Positions 48,007-59,297 of a stretch of 64,000 nucleotides of DNA are shown one piece after another. The position numbers were made by a program, and so were the translations under genes. The DNA is from Drosophila pseudoobscura (Eukaryota > Arthropoda > Insecta > Diptera > Drosophilidae), in NCBI RefSeq assembly GCF_009870125.1, contig NC_046679.1, positions 1,674,001 through 1,738,000 of the forward strand, in the 5' to 3' direction. Numbering within the stretch: the first letter of the stretch is position 1; the number at the start of each line of letters is the position of its first letter. Below the pieces are notes generated by a model. It had not been told where the DNA came from. It saw only the letters and a list, made by a program, of their open reading frames with translations, and searched no databases.

Positions 48007-49511
48007 ATGACGGACACCAAAGAGACGGTTGTTGAGGGCGTCGAGGCGCTGACATTGAATGGTAAGCCCGATGGCGAGCCCGTGGAAACGGGCACCGATG
48101 CACAGGCCCAAGAAGGAGCAGCAGCAGCGGCGGCTGAAGATGTTGTGGATCCGTGGAATGTGGCGAGCAGCAACGATACGGGCGTGGACTACGATAAGCT
48201 AATAAGTAAGTGCCATCGAATCATCTATACAATACTCACACATCTTTAGCCTCCCTAATGATATGACATTGTTGATTGACACGTTGCAGAACGTTTTGGC
48301 TCCAGCAAAATCGATGATGAGGTTATTGCGCGCTTCGAGAAAATCACGGGAAAGCCGGCACACCATCTAATTAGGCGCGGCATGTTCTTCTCGCACCGTG
48401 ATCTGCACACCATTCTGACGTTGAAAGAGCAGGGCAAGCCCTTCTATTTGTACACGGGTCGCGGTCCCAGCTCGGGTTCCCTGCACGTGGGCCACCTGAT
48501 TCCCTTCATGATGACCAAGTGGCTGCAAGAGACGTTCGATGTGCCGCTGGTCATTCAGTTGACGGACGACGAGAAGACCTTGTGGAAAGACTTGAAAGTG
48601 GAGGACGCCATTAAGCTGGCCCGAGAGAATGCCAAGGATATTGTGGCCATGGGCTTTGATGTGAACAAGACATTTATATTCAACAACCTGGAGTTTATGG
48701 GGTAGGTCTACAAAGCATAGTATAGCTGATTCCAGCTCTTTTATTCATCTTCTCAATATTGTGTCCTCATAGAAAGTGTCCTGCCATGTACCAGAATATC
48801 ATTCGCATCCAAAAGTGCGTCACCTTCAATCAGGTGAAGGGTATCTTCGGTTTTGGTGACTCAGATATCATTGGCAAGATCGGCTTCCCCGCCGCCCAGG
48901 CAGCGCCAGCGATCTCCAGCACCTTCCCCTTCCTCTTCGGCAACAAGAAGGTTCACTGCCTCATCCCATGCGCCATCGATCAGGACCCCTACTTCCGCAT
49001 GACGCGCGACGTGGCTCCACGCCTGGGCTTCCCTAAGTGTGCGCTCATCCACTCCACCTTTTTCCCGGCCCTGCAGGGAGCCAAGACGAAGATGTCCGCC
49101 AGCGACCAGAACTCTGCTGTGTACCTGACCGATACGCCCAAGCAGATCAAGAACAAGATCAACAAGTATGCCTTTTCGGGTGGCCGCACAACGGTAGAGG
49201 AGCATCGGGAGCTAGGCGGCGTGCCAGAGATAGACGTGTCCTACCAGCTTCTGAAGTTCTTCCTCGAGGACGATGCAAAGCTGGAGGAGGTGCGCGTGGC
49301 CTACAGCAAGGGTGAGATGCTCACGGGAGAGATCAAGAAGCTGGCCGTGGAGGTGAGTAGACACTTGAATGTTGGCAAATCCAATTGCTAATCTTCTACT
49401 CCGTAGACCCTCACACCAATAGTGGAGCAGCATCAGGCGGCGCGCAAGCTTATTACCGATGAGGTGCTGGACAAATACTTTGAGCTGCGGCCCCTGAAAT
49501 GCGGCAGCTAG
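48007..49511 (+). CDS. TrpRS: Tryptophanyl-tRNA synthetase, cytoplasmic
   Basis: TrpRS charges tRNA-Trp in the cytoplasm. Exons 48007-48205, 48290-48701, 48773-49352 and 49407-49511 encode 431 residues. An alanine/acidic N-terminal extension precedes the catalytic class I core. The HIGH-like motif is in [14 protein letters not shown], the tryptophan-binding region includes [12 protein letters not shown] and [16 protein letters not shown], and the KMSKS loop appears as KMSASD. The anticodon-binding domain follows and ends LRPLKCGS. There is no WHEP domain, as expected for the fly enzyme. It starts 615 bp from Vps16A on the opposite strand. Confidence 0.95.
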
Positions 49512-51086
49512 AAACGCCCGAAGAGTTTGGTTGATATGCATTTGCTTGACGCGACGACGGCTGCCTGGTGCGCTTGGCTTGTCACAAATTACATAGTTCG
49601 GCCCATCCGACCCGATCCCTACTCCCATGTACATAACTGCAATGAATTGATCTATGCCACAGCTCAGAGCTAAGCTCGTGTTGCACCACTTAATATTGTA
49701 CACTCGCTATTTATTTCAACTTTTTTACACACTGCAGCAAACAATAAACTTCAGTAAGCTTCGAATTACGAATGTAACCCACTTTTGGGGGCGGTCTACA
49801 CCTTCCTGGCGGCCACTCGACACCACCACACACTCGCGGTTCTCGCTTGTCGTTAGGAGAACTGAACGCATTTATTTCCGATTCCCGGCAAGACCCCGAG
49901 CAGTCTCTGGCAATGCAGCTAAAATAACTTTCGGCTGTGCAAAAATGCAAGTAATTTCCTTGTTTTCGTAGAATGTGCAAGTAATACGAGATCTCGGTGG
50001 GCAAAATCCAACAGTGGTCGCTCCAATTAAATGGAATTTAGGGTAATAGAATGGTGAGTGGAGTGTCTGAATGCTAGAAAATAGACACACCCCCAAAATG
50101 TTATATAATCTTAGTAGAAGATCTGTGACTAACTATAGAATATAGGGTCTTATTACATTTGCACTTTCGGCGATTGAGAACAAGGTCATAAGTTAGTCTT
50201 CACTGTAGTTTTATGGATTAGTTTGAAATTGGTATTGGGCGAACATTTGAGAGCTGCCTGGCCAGAGGGTGTATATATAGAGGTGTATATTAATGCCTCT
50301 GGCTATGGCTATGGCTATGGCTATGGCTATGATATGGCTCTGGGATATGGATATGTATTTTTTTTCAATTAAGTCAAAACACTTGTGTTTACATGCGACA
50401 AAAATACAAATACATGGGGGAGTATACCTATGGCCAGGTGGGAGGGCGGGGGATGGGTAGGTGTTCGTACGATGTATATAGCGATCAAAGAAAAACTCAA
50501 ACTGAAGTTGTGGCGACGATCTCGACGATCGCCTGGCGACGCTCCAAGCCACACAGACGACAAACGCAACTTCAGCTTGGCACACGCGCCTCGGCATCGA
50601 TCTCGATCACCCTTCCCCGGTCACAATAGCAAGGAAATTAAGCGGCTTTGTTCCGCCCCGCCAGCAGGTACACGATCGGACGACGCAACGATCCTCGACG
50701 ACAAGTTGCACTCGCCATTGTCTCGCAATTGATCTTATTGACACACGTACAAAAGATACCTCTTCATCATCTAAGCAGATGATGCTGGTTGCTGGAAGGG
50801 CCGCGACCACTGGACCTTAAGATGAATAGTCCACACGTCTCGGATTCAGTCGGTCCTCGATGGTGAGGCATTCATCAAGGAAAACTAGATTCCCCCGTCA
50901 ACTGGCAAACTTCTAGTGCACTAAAAATAGTGTCCACCGGCAGGTAAGGCTACTGCACTGATTACCGAGCCATCGAGCCGCAGAGCGTCACAAGCACAAG
51001 AGGAAAGAGGAAAGAAGAAATTCCAGAGCCAGAGCCAGAGCGATCGCGTTCATTGCCGTCAGCGGACGTCGAAATCGGCTTAGGCG
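49512..51086. other. TrpRS 3' flank and sage upstream region
   Basis: AATAAA at 49744 is a probable TrpRS poly(A) signal. A TGGCTA hexamer repeat (about 50300-50330) follows. The last few hundred bases should hold the sage promoter and 5' UTR, which I cannot delimit. No other gene is recognised. Confidence 0.5.
50300..50330. repeat. TGGCTA hexamer repeat
   Basis: Five tandem copies of TGGCTA, followed by a degenerate sixth. Confidence 0.85.
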
Positions 51087-51974
51087 ATGACTGATCAAAT
51101 GCTGAGTGCAGCCTCCGGCCAGCCACCGCCACCTGCCCTGGTGGCCCTCCCCGTCTCAACGCCCGGGTCCTACCTCAACGGTGCACCCGAGGGCGATGTC
51201 GAGCCCGTGGAGCAGCCGGTGTTGTTGGAGCTCGGGGCCCCACAGTCGAGCCACATCCCCATCAGTCTCAACTACACGCTGTCCCCCGATGGTGGCGGTA
51301 TGCTGGCCTATGCCACACATCAGCAGCCCCCGCATGGCTGCCTCCCCTATTCGCCCACCCTGATGAGCAGCTACGAGAAGGAATCCTCCGGAATGGGCAT
51401 GATGCAGTCAACGATGGCTCATCCGCCCTACAGCATCATTCCGCAGCCGGTGTCGATGTGGCACGCCGGTCAGGTACCCGCCCCCCCTCTATCTAGCCAT
51501 ATGGAGACCAAGCCCAACGAGCTGGTTCCTCCGCCCATGTACATGACCTACGGTGGCGGGAGCATCGCCAGCAGCACCGAGGTGGAGATCTCAAAGGAGC
51601 ACAATCCCGCCTGGCGGGAGAAGGCTCTGCAGATGGAGAAGGATTACAGGCGCACGGCCTGCGATCGGGAGCGCACCAGGATGCGGGACATGAACAGAGC
51701 CTTCGATCTGCTGCGCTCCAAGCTGCCCATCTCCAAGCCCAATGGCAAAAAGTACTCCAAAATCGAGAGCTTAAGGTGAGTAGCTTCCCTCCAGTTTGCT
51801 TCAGTCAATAATAATGGTGAACCCACCTCCCACTCCAGGATTGCCATCAACTATATCAATCACCTCCAGGCGATGCTGCGCGACAATTCGACGCAAAATG
51901 AAAGCGTCTGTTGCACTTGGAGCGGAGGCAGCAGTTCTCCTTACGATCAAGGCCACGACCAGTGGGGAGCGTAG
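51087..51974 (+). CDS. sage: Sage, salivary gland bHLH transcription factor
   Basis: Sage is a MesP-related bHLH factor that works with Fork head in salivary gland gene expression. Exons 51087-51775 and 51839-51974 encode 274 residues. The N-terminal two thirds are proline/serine/methionine-rich. The bHLH lies near residues 190-245: the basic region [20 protein letters not shown], loop with [19 protein letters not shown], and helix 2 [13 protein letters not shown]. The intron falls in helix 2 (SLR/IAI), a usual place in this family. The end is short (DQGHDQWGA). Overlapping AATAAA poly(A) signals lie at about 52127-52135. Identification rests on the bHLH sequence and 85D neighbours. Confidence 0.85.
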
Positions 51975-52744
51975 GCGAAGAATCGTTGTGAAAAGTTTGC
52001 CAAAGAACCAAGTCTTGACCAGTGTCGCCAGCTTTGCTACATCCGTATTTCTGGAAACGACAAATCGATTTTAATAGGTGGGTAGACGTAGACCCACCCC
52101 GTCCTTATTAGTGTAATACATATCTATAATAAATAAAAGTTATTACTGTTAAGAACGTGTCTTTTGCGGCATCCCGAACAGCAGGAGATCTGCAGAGTGT
52201 AAACAAATCAAATCGCGCGCCATTGCACAGTGTCGCCATCTGGCAGTTGTGTAGTAAAAATGTAGAGTTGGAAAAATTCTGACAACTCGACAATTTTAAA
52301 TTGAAAATTTTCCGTTCGAGATCACATTTGATTTATAAATTAAACAATTCCGGCACTCTTGTCTTTTTAGGCTATATATATTTAACTTTACTGTTTAACA
52401 TTTGAATTTTGGTAATTTACATATTGATGAATAGTTTGATAGAGGGCTGACCTGACTGGCGAGTATGTTATCTGTTATATATATAAACCTAAAAAGTACA
52501 ACAAACAAGGAAGATTTAACAAATTACTATGGAATTGTTGCTCATCCGCAACAGCATTTCAAAAATGATAATTAATACTTATTTATAGCTAAAGCCAACT
52601 GCAACGACTGCACACACTCACACACAATTTCTCCGCTGAATTTGATCTAGTTTTGACTGGAGTTGAAATTGGGTCGGCTTCACGCAACTCAAAAAAGGGA
52701 CGAAATAACAAACAAGGTAATGTAAGCTCCACTTCGGACTCCGC
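51975..52744. other. Convergent intergenic region, sage to ATP6AP2
   Basis: The 3' flanks of two convergent genes meet here. The stretch is AT-rich and I see no gene. Confidence 0.55.
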
Positions 52745-54004
52745 TTAGTTGTCCTTCTTGATGCGGGTGGACGTCATGCGGTAGATGATCGAGTCCCTGC
52801 CGGGATCCATGGCGGCGATGGCGTAGCAAATGGCCAGCAGAGATAGGGCAAAGACGACCATGAACCAAAGAATGATGTTGAAGATGACTGGATAGTCGCT
52901 GCTGTAGTAGGTGGCCAAATTGAAGGGGTTCGACGCGTCGGCAGCCAAGGTATCACGCTTGGTGCGGCCGACACCTGTGTCCTTGTCAGTGGTCAGGACG
53001 AAGAGAACAGAATCGCTGGATTTCTGGGAAGCGGCCAACAGTCGGCTAATGGAGGCCGAGAGCAGCTTGTTGGCCTCGTCCAGAGCCACCGATTTCTCAC
53101 CATGGGCCTTGGCAATGTCGTCGACCGACACGCGAAGAATCAGCACATTTGCGGGCTTCGTCATATCCGCCAGGTTCTCGGCAGCGCCGTCGAGGTAGCC
53201 GATCTCCTGGAGGAACTGCTTGTCGGCGTTGTGCAGAACTGGGCTCAGGTGCTTTGTTGGCTTGGCGGGGGTGACTTTGATGTTACCGAAGCACGACTTG
53301 AACGCTTGCACCTGTTGGGACATAAGGTATTACATAAATTATGCGCACGGGTGCTTGATCCTATTTAGGGGGAGCTACTTACACCCTCGTCGAACTGCCC
53401 GAAGTTGATGTCGCACACGGGCTCCTTGGTAGCCTCCAGCTCGGCAGCCAGGGCGTTAAGTGAAGCATCGGTGTTGGATTCGGTGAGCTGATAGGTCTTT
53501 GCATTACCTGCAGCGATAACGTGGCTGATACCCCGCACGTGCACACAGATCACGCCCTTGGCCAACTCGAAGGGATCGTTGATGATCATGCCGTTCCAGT
53601 TGGAGTCGCCAGCGACGGCGTTGCCCATGGAAGCGTACATGACATCGCCCACATATTGGCTATCCAGCGCATCGTTGCCTTTGAAGCTGATCGCCTTGGG
53701 GCTGTTCAGCACAGTCAGCTCGCCCGCAGCATGAACTGGACGAAAGAAAGGCGTGTAAATATAAAAGGTTTTCTTTTGTCTAAGAGAAGGGTTTTTATCA
53801 CAGACTCTGCGCATGCAGTCTACACTCGTGAGACACTTTTACCTAAGTTGAGGAGTCACCACCCCCAACACGAATCAAAGTGTAGAGAACAAGTGGCGTT
53901 TTTGCACATTCCGAACTCTGTGCCTGGGCATAGCGCCATTAAGATTAATTAATATACTTACTGGCTGCAATAAACAGTGAGAATATCACGCAATTCTGCA
54001 ACAT
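52745..54004 (-). CDS. ATP6AP2: ATP6AP2 / VhaM8.9, V-ATPase accessory protein (prorenin receptor)
   Basis: This type I membrane protein assists V-ATPase assembly and Wnt/planar polarity signalling. Exons 54004-53962, 53735-53383 and 53311-52745 encode 320 residues. The N-terminus MLQNCVIFSLFIAA is a signal peptide; the luminal ectodomain follows, with a furin-like site GRTKR/D near residue 239. The single membrane helix (FNIILWFMVVFALSLLAICY) leads into the hallmark cytoplasmic tail AMDPGRDSIIYRMTSTRIKK. The ATG at 54002-54004 gives the only fitting signal peptide. The next gene on the same strand ends 272 bp upstream. Confidence 0.92.
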
Positions 54005-54276
54005 CTTCAGTTTTTTGCTGGACTTTTTTCAATCATATGACGAACGACTTGCAAAGAAAAATCTACTTCCCTCCTCTTCACCTCTGACTATCATGTGATG
54101 AACAGGGTTGCGATATTGATTAAGAAAAATACAACCAGGGTCCACAGTCGATAACCGATAACGCTCACCAGCTGACAGAGCTGACACCCCAGATGCATAT
54201 TTTCCCTCCATTTGAATGAATTGTATGAATTGTATTTGCATTGTTTTCAGTAAATATGTGGATAAGATATGAAATT

Positions 54277-55242
54277 TTAGCTTTGGGCGCGCAAACAGTC
54301 TATTTCCAAGCGCAGCTTTTGTATCTTCAGCAATGTCAGCGTCCTTTCTAGTTTCAGGTTTTCCGTTTCCGTCCTTAAAAACATGGCCTTGCTGTTGTAC
54401 TGCTTTATCTCTGCCCTGGCTTTGTCGGCTTTCAGCAAAGCCAGGTTGTTTTTCGGTCTGTTCTCTCCAAAATTCGTGTCCGTACCATTGGCCGGGTCGT
54501 CTAGGCTTTGCTGCAAGAGATAGGGTTGGAAATATGATTGCCAATCGGACATGGAAAGCACCTCTTACTATCACTTCTTTGTATTCGTCAAGAAATTCAA
54601 CGTATTCCCGACTTTCTGGCCCTGCAGTAATTTCAATTTCCATAGCTTCTTCCTCCTTTGAAGCATTCAAGTGGGGGCTATTCTGTTCGCTGTTCATAAG
54701 TTCAGATTTGACCGTGGTCGCCTGCTCCTTGCCATCTGTATCGTCATCGCACTCGTCCAAAAATTCTTGTATCTATAGTTTGTGGTCTATACTTTAGATC
54801 GAGTCGGTGGCGTCTTTCAGCTCTCGGTACTTGCCTTCACAATGATCTCCTTGCCCTCGTTCCCATGATCGATGCCGCCATCCGCGTCCTCGTGCGTAAT
54901 CTTATGGATCTACAAAATGGAATGCATTCAATAATAATAATTCCTTTTACCAGCAATTAAATACGCACCTTGAGCACTGGACGGGCTCTCTCCATATTGA
55001 TGGATTGTGTCTCCGATAGCGCTCTCTTTTGATCGCACGTTTGCCTGAAATGAATCCGTACATTACATTGGTATACATATACATATACACAAACAAAATT
55101 ACCTATGTAACGAAAGTCTTGTTAGCGCTGTATTTTGAAGTTCCTTGTTGCAAAAAGTGCAGGTGGCCGTGTATTTTCCATTTTCACACTTCGCGGAAAA
55201 GCCGAACTTCTTATAAAAATCTTCTGACTTCTTTCGTGGCAT
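54277..55242 (-). CDS. C2HC (BED-like) finger plus leucine-zipper protein
   Basis: Exons 55242-55103, 55044-54969, 54909-54835, 54772-54569 and 54510-54277 encode 242 residues. Near residues 28-52 the pattern Cys-x2-Cys-x15-His-x3-Cys (CTFCNKEL ... LHRQTC) is a BED-type or THAP-like DNA-binding finger. An acidic middle (DECDDDTDGKE, EEEAMEIEI) leads to a C-terminal coiled coil (KLERTLTLLKIQKLRLEI). The third intron most likely uses a GC donor (AAG/GCAAGT); the GT alternative two codons earlier is weaker. It starts 152 bp from a similar gene on the other strand. I do not recognise a named fly gene; a sequence-specific DNA-binding or chromatin role is inference. Confidence 0.75.
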
Positions 55243-55394
55243 TTTTATACGTACTGAAACAGCTCAAAACAAAATGGCACCATGTAGATAGATACTAACG
55301 CCACATACATATACACGAACGGCCACATTGCCAGGGTTGCAACGACGCTTTGTCGAGAGGAAATTTCATGTCAAAATACTCGTAATTTCTCGCA
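55243..55394. promoter_or_regulatory. Bidirectional promoter of the paired C2HC/zipper genes
   Basis: Only 152 bp separate the two start codons, so both promoters must lie here. I see no DRE or full Motif 1. Confidence 0.55.
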
Positions 55395-56086
55395 ATGAAA
55401 GTCGCACGTATACGCGGTAGCTCCAAGGCATCTACATGGAAGCGGCTCGGATTCACGCCCGTTCCCGACCCCGCCACCAAGAAACAACGCGCACTTTGCC
55501 TGCACTGCCATAAGCCACAGGCAAACACCAGCATCGACAGGCTCGTCATCCACAGGTCAGTACAGCCGATCCTCTGAAGTACAGTCTCAGTATTCTGCAA
55601 AAAAAAAAATCTGTTTGCTTCCCTACAGAAAGTCGTGCAACAAATACAAGGTGGACCTAACCGAGGAGGTACGTAGACGCTTGTCCAAAGTGGCATTGCA
55701 TTCAATTTCTTATGCTTGTATTTCATTCCCAGTTCAAAAACATAAGGGATCAGGAGGGGGGGAAGAGCGAAATCGAGCCGAAACCTGTTGGCGCCACATA
55801 TACAACCTCAATTACTTTGGACAAATTGCTGGAAGACGATGATGTGCGGAACTCTGGTGCCGACCTGGAGGGGTACCTTACTCACATTGATGCACTTGCG
55901 GCCCCCCATGCTGACGCCAGTCGCTTGCAGAAGGAACTGATCAAGGCGGAAACCGAGTATCTGGAGACAAAATCGACCTATTTTAACAAATTGAACGAGA
56001 TTGCTGAGCTGAAGCGCACCGTGACCATGCTGGAGGCGAAGAAAACCCAGTTAGAGATTGTGAAACTGAGAGCAGAGTGCGAGTAG
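55395..56086 (+). CDS. C2HC (BED-like) finger plus leucine-zipper protein, head-to-head relative
   Basis: Exons 55395-55555, 55629-55668 and 55733-56086 encode 184 residues. The finger is Cys-x2-Cys ... His-x3-Cys (CLHCHKPQ ... IHRKSC) and is interrupted by an intron at the same codon as in the minus-strand neighbour (H-R before the last Cys). The C-terminus ELKRTVTMLEAKKTQLEIVK aligns with KLERTLTLLKIQKLRLEIDC of the neighbour. These shared traits, with identical order finger - acidic linker - zipper, indicate an old inverted duplication. The basic N-terminus (MKVARIRGSSKASTWKRLG) differs. Function is unknown. Confidence 0.75.
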
Positions 56087-56290
56087 TATTACTTCCGTTT
56101 ATTCCGTTTTAGCCTATATTTAACACAATACAGTACACAATAAATACAATACAACACAGGAGTTTCGCTTCGGGGGCGAACAAGCGCTCTTCTTTGCCAA
56201 TCGCGTTTTGAACACATTATTCTTACGTTTGGGGATCAAATTTTAAAAATATTGTTTTACTGTGCCATGTTGTAGGCGTGACTATTCAAT

Positions 56291-57291
56291 ATGACAAGCA
56301 ATGACAGCGGTGGTACAACACTCGATCGCATTGCCAATTTGCCCGTCTACGTCGGATACGTGATCAATGTAGCTGCCATTATGCTATCACATCCCATAGA
56401 CATAATCAGAGTGAACATACAGGCAAATGTGCTGCACTACGTCTCGTATTCGGATGTGGTCCATCTGATGTTCAAGCAGAAGAGGATTGCGGGCTTCTAC
56501 TACGGCATTCGTGGTGCACTGCTGCGGTGTACGGTTCAGACAGGGACAACGTATGCATTGTACCACTGGCTGAAGGACAACGAGTACTTGCTGATGCTGG
56601 AGCCATACGACACCTCCACAGTGGCGGGCATAAGCGGATTAGGCGGCGGCCTGCTCTCAACGCCATTTGCCAAGGTGGCAATAGTGCGGCAGGCCGATCT
56701 AACCCGCCGTCCCTTCTTGCAGCGCAAGTAAACAAATTAACTCGAAAGCTTTGTGGGTGCTGTTCTTTTCAAGTTACTTTTATTGCAGTTATAGAGACCC
56801 CTGGAAGGCTCTCAAGTGCATGTATGGTAAGGGTGGAATGTCCTTCCTCTTCAGTGGATGCGAGCTGCATGCTTTCACCACCGGAGCGGTGGCAGCGCTC
56901 TACGCACCTGTACACGATTGGGTAACATACACGGACTATCTTATATCCATAGTCGCATTAATTTGAATGCCCCTCACAAAAGGTGTCGGATATGCTTTTG
57001 AAACTCCACAGAATTCGTGATGAGGATTGGGTCATCGATCTGATGGCAATGACGATAACGAGCAGCATCATATCATTAATCCTGACGCCAGTAGAAGCGG
57101 TAAAAACGGTGGTCATGAATTCTTGCTACAAGAAGTTCCCCTCGAAGACGCATCTCTGCCTCAAAATCATTCAGTTGCACGGCTACAGAGGATTCTTTCT
57201 GGGTCTGCGGCCGGCTCTGATTGCGATACTGCCACATGCGATCATAGCAACACTCACTTATCCATTAATTGCCGATTATTTCATCAGTTAA
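56291..57291 (+). CDS. Mitochondrial carrier family (SLC25) protein
   Basis: Exons 56291-56727, 56789-56921 and 56983-57291 encode 292 residues, the usual size for inner-membrane carriers. The three carrier repeats are visible. Repeat 1 carries a good signature HPIDIIRVNIQ, repeat 3 has TPVEAVKTVV, and repeat 2 has a degenerate one (TPFAKVAIVRQ) that lacks the acidic residue. The glycine-rich links GFYYGIRGALLRC and GFFLGLRPALIAILP are also typical. It resembles the oxoglutarate/malate subgroup loosely, but I cannot name the substrate. Its stop codon is 10 bp from the stop of the convergent Tti2-type gene. A partial broken copy lies at 61209-62053. Confidence 0.85.
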
Positions 57292-57301
57292 ATTTTCGTT
57301 T

Positions 57302-58916
57302 TTATTTAGAAATGGTTTGTTGTAGGGACTTCAATGCCTTCACATACTCCTCCAGGTCGCTGGGTAGCTGATGGAGCGAGCAGTTCTTAAGCTGGAAGCT
57401 GAATATTTCTGTAAAGCGCTGCACCAGCTGCGCAAAGGGATGTCATTCGTTGGCCTTTTGCACGGATAAAGATCAAGCTCACCTTCTGAACTGTCGGTGC
57501 CATCTTATGGGTCACCATGCACTCTAGGAGCACAGCCACGAATTTTGTGTAGAACTCGGGCAAATGAACATGCAGAGCCTGAAGTGGAATGGGCAGGATG
57601 CAGACCAGATAGCAGCGCTGCATCTGGCCGAGTAGCTCTGCGCAAACCTCAGGGCCTTGCAGCAGTTTCTCCGACTCCAAGACGAGCATTTGCAGAATGC
57701 TCTTGGCCCAACGATAACTGGTGCTAGAGTTGATCGAGGAGCACACTTCCTGGCAGGCATCCAGTTGATCCGCTCGTGTAAGATCCGTGGCCAGAGCGGC
57801 TTCGATCTCGCCTCGATTGATGGTGAAGTAGTAGCCAAGACGTGTTATAAACTGAAGCAGGCATATGGAGTTGTTGGCTTTTGATGACATTGTCACATTT
57901 TGAAGGAGCCGGTCCAGCATATCATCGCATTGGTTCCACTGTGGGGGATAAACCACTCTGTAAATAATATTCAACTATTTTGTGAGGACAGCCCCCCACC
58001 GTAAAGGCATTCAGATCAATGAAGTGATCCAGACAGAGGTACAGACAATTCCATATGGCAGTCACAGCTTCAATCGAGTCCATGCTGAAGGCATCTCTAA
58101 GCGCATGATCATAGATCACGCTGTGGATATTCAATTCCTGAATGTCCTTAAGGTCCTGCAAGTTAAACAATTAACGATCTATGGTTCTTAGAGAACAAGC
58201 ATCATGCCTACGCCGTGCTTCAGCATTATTGAAAAGATCTGCACACCGAGTTGCTTATAGACAAAGTCGTAGCACTCTCGCACATTGAGTCCGACCGACA
58301 AGCTGAAGGCCAGCATCTGGGTGGTCATTTTGTCGTCCTTCGTATAACGGAGCTGCAATTATGAGCCCAACATTTTAAATAAATCAATCATGAGTACTTT
58401 TCTAACTACCACCTCTAGATATCTGGCAAAGCCATGCACGGCGCCAAGCTGTCGCTTCCAACAGTTCTTTTGCAGCTTTTTCTCGTAGTTTTTGAGTATG
58501 TGCGCGTCCATTGATTCTCCCCACGTATCCGAGAGTTTCCTTCCCAATGTATTGGCATTTCGCAGCAAGTTACCACTCCCATCATTAAGTTGGTAAACGG
58601 TAGGAGCAGCTGTCAGCTCGCAAAGAAGCATCACAATTTGAACCCTCAGCTAAAGGGAAACAGACTGTAACTAATAGAATAAATCGCGAGGAGATCCACC
58701 CACCTCTTCGTGTCCAGCATTATTGGTCTTCTGAAGGAATTCCTGCACCAGATCGTAGAATTTCGGCAATTCGTTAGCTAGCAAGACATGATAACTTGCA
58801 AATTGCGACGGAGCCAGCTGAACGTTGTCCAGATCTTCTTTCAGCTCCGGTAGCATGTAGAACTGCACGACATCACACATGTGAGCCACCAAGGCCTCAG
58901 TTGTGTCACAGGTCAT
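57302..58916 (-). CDS. Tti2: Tti2 (TELO2-interacting protein 2) family protein
   Basis: Tti2, with Tel2 and Tti1, forms the TTT complex that helps fold and stabilise PIKK kinases (TOR, ATM, ATR). Exons 58916-58704, 58649-58413, 58352-58212, 58155-58000, 57938-57483 and 57427-57302 encode 442 residues, somewhat shorter than human TTI2 (508). The protein is all-helical. The call rests on LGVQIFSIMLKHGVDLKDIQ followed by HSVIYDHALR and IEAVTAIWNCLYLCL, which lines up with the human LGVHCLHHIV...VLYHAI...AVLLCLLDL segment, and on QCDDMLDRLL ... FITRLGYYFT against HCDEVLRLIL ... FVNRLGILTV. The donor of exon 2 could be three bases further on. The gene shares a promoter with maelstrom and is duplicated at 62064-63677. 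Confidence 0.72.
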
Positions 58917-59042
58917 GGTAAAACAAAAAAAAAACACACAAATGGTTTGTTTATATCCACAATTTAAGCCGGCAATAAACGATAACAAATCAATTGCGTT
59001 CGTTGGTGCAACCCTATCCCAACATACATTTTTGTCGCAATG

Positions 59043-59075
59043 CGGTCACACTGTCCGATAAGCCAGATATCGATA
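59043..59075. promoter_or_regulatory. Motif 1 and DRE of the Tti2/mael bidirectional promoter
   Basis: CGGTCACACTG (Motif 1, M1BP site) at 59043-59053 and TATCGATA (DRE) at 59068-59075 lie centrally in the 381 bp between the two start codons. The same pair recurs unchanged in the second copy at 63804-63836. Confidence 0.75.
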
Positions 59076-59297
59076 ATCTCCGTTTTTCGCAGTGTCAGGT
59101 TCCCGGCTTTTTTAATTTCCAGAAATTTCGGACAAACAACAAGCAAAAAGTTATTTTTCCATAGCTTGAAACCTATCTGTTGCAACCTACCTGCGCACCT
59201 ATTCGGTTAACTGTTGATTGCTGTCATACTGGCTCCTGGCGTCCGATCTACCGTATTTTCCACGTCCTACACGAGCGTTCCCTCTACTAACATTGAA

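Larger units (their letters stand above)
56406..59239. repeat. Segmental duplication, copy 1
   Basis: From within carrier exon 1 to past the Tti2/mael promoter, this segment recurs at 61204-64000 in the same orientation with an offset of about 4761-4762 bp over most of its length. Copy 1 contains intact genes. Confidence 0.95.

Noticed and set aside
53311-53323. Start codon for the last ATP6AP2 exon as a separate gene (MSQQVQAF)
   Set aside because: The bases before GTGCAAGCG form a splice acceptor (CCAACAG) and the upstream exons supply the signal peptide and ectodomain in phase.
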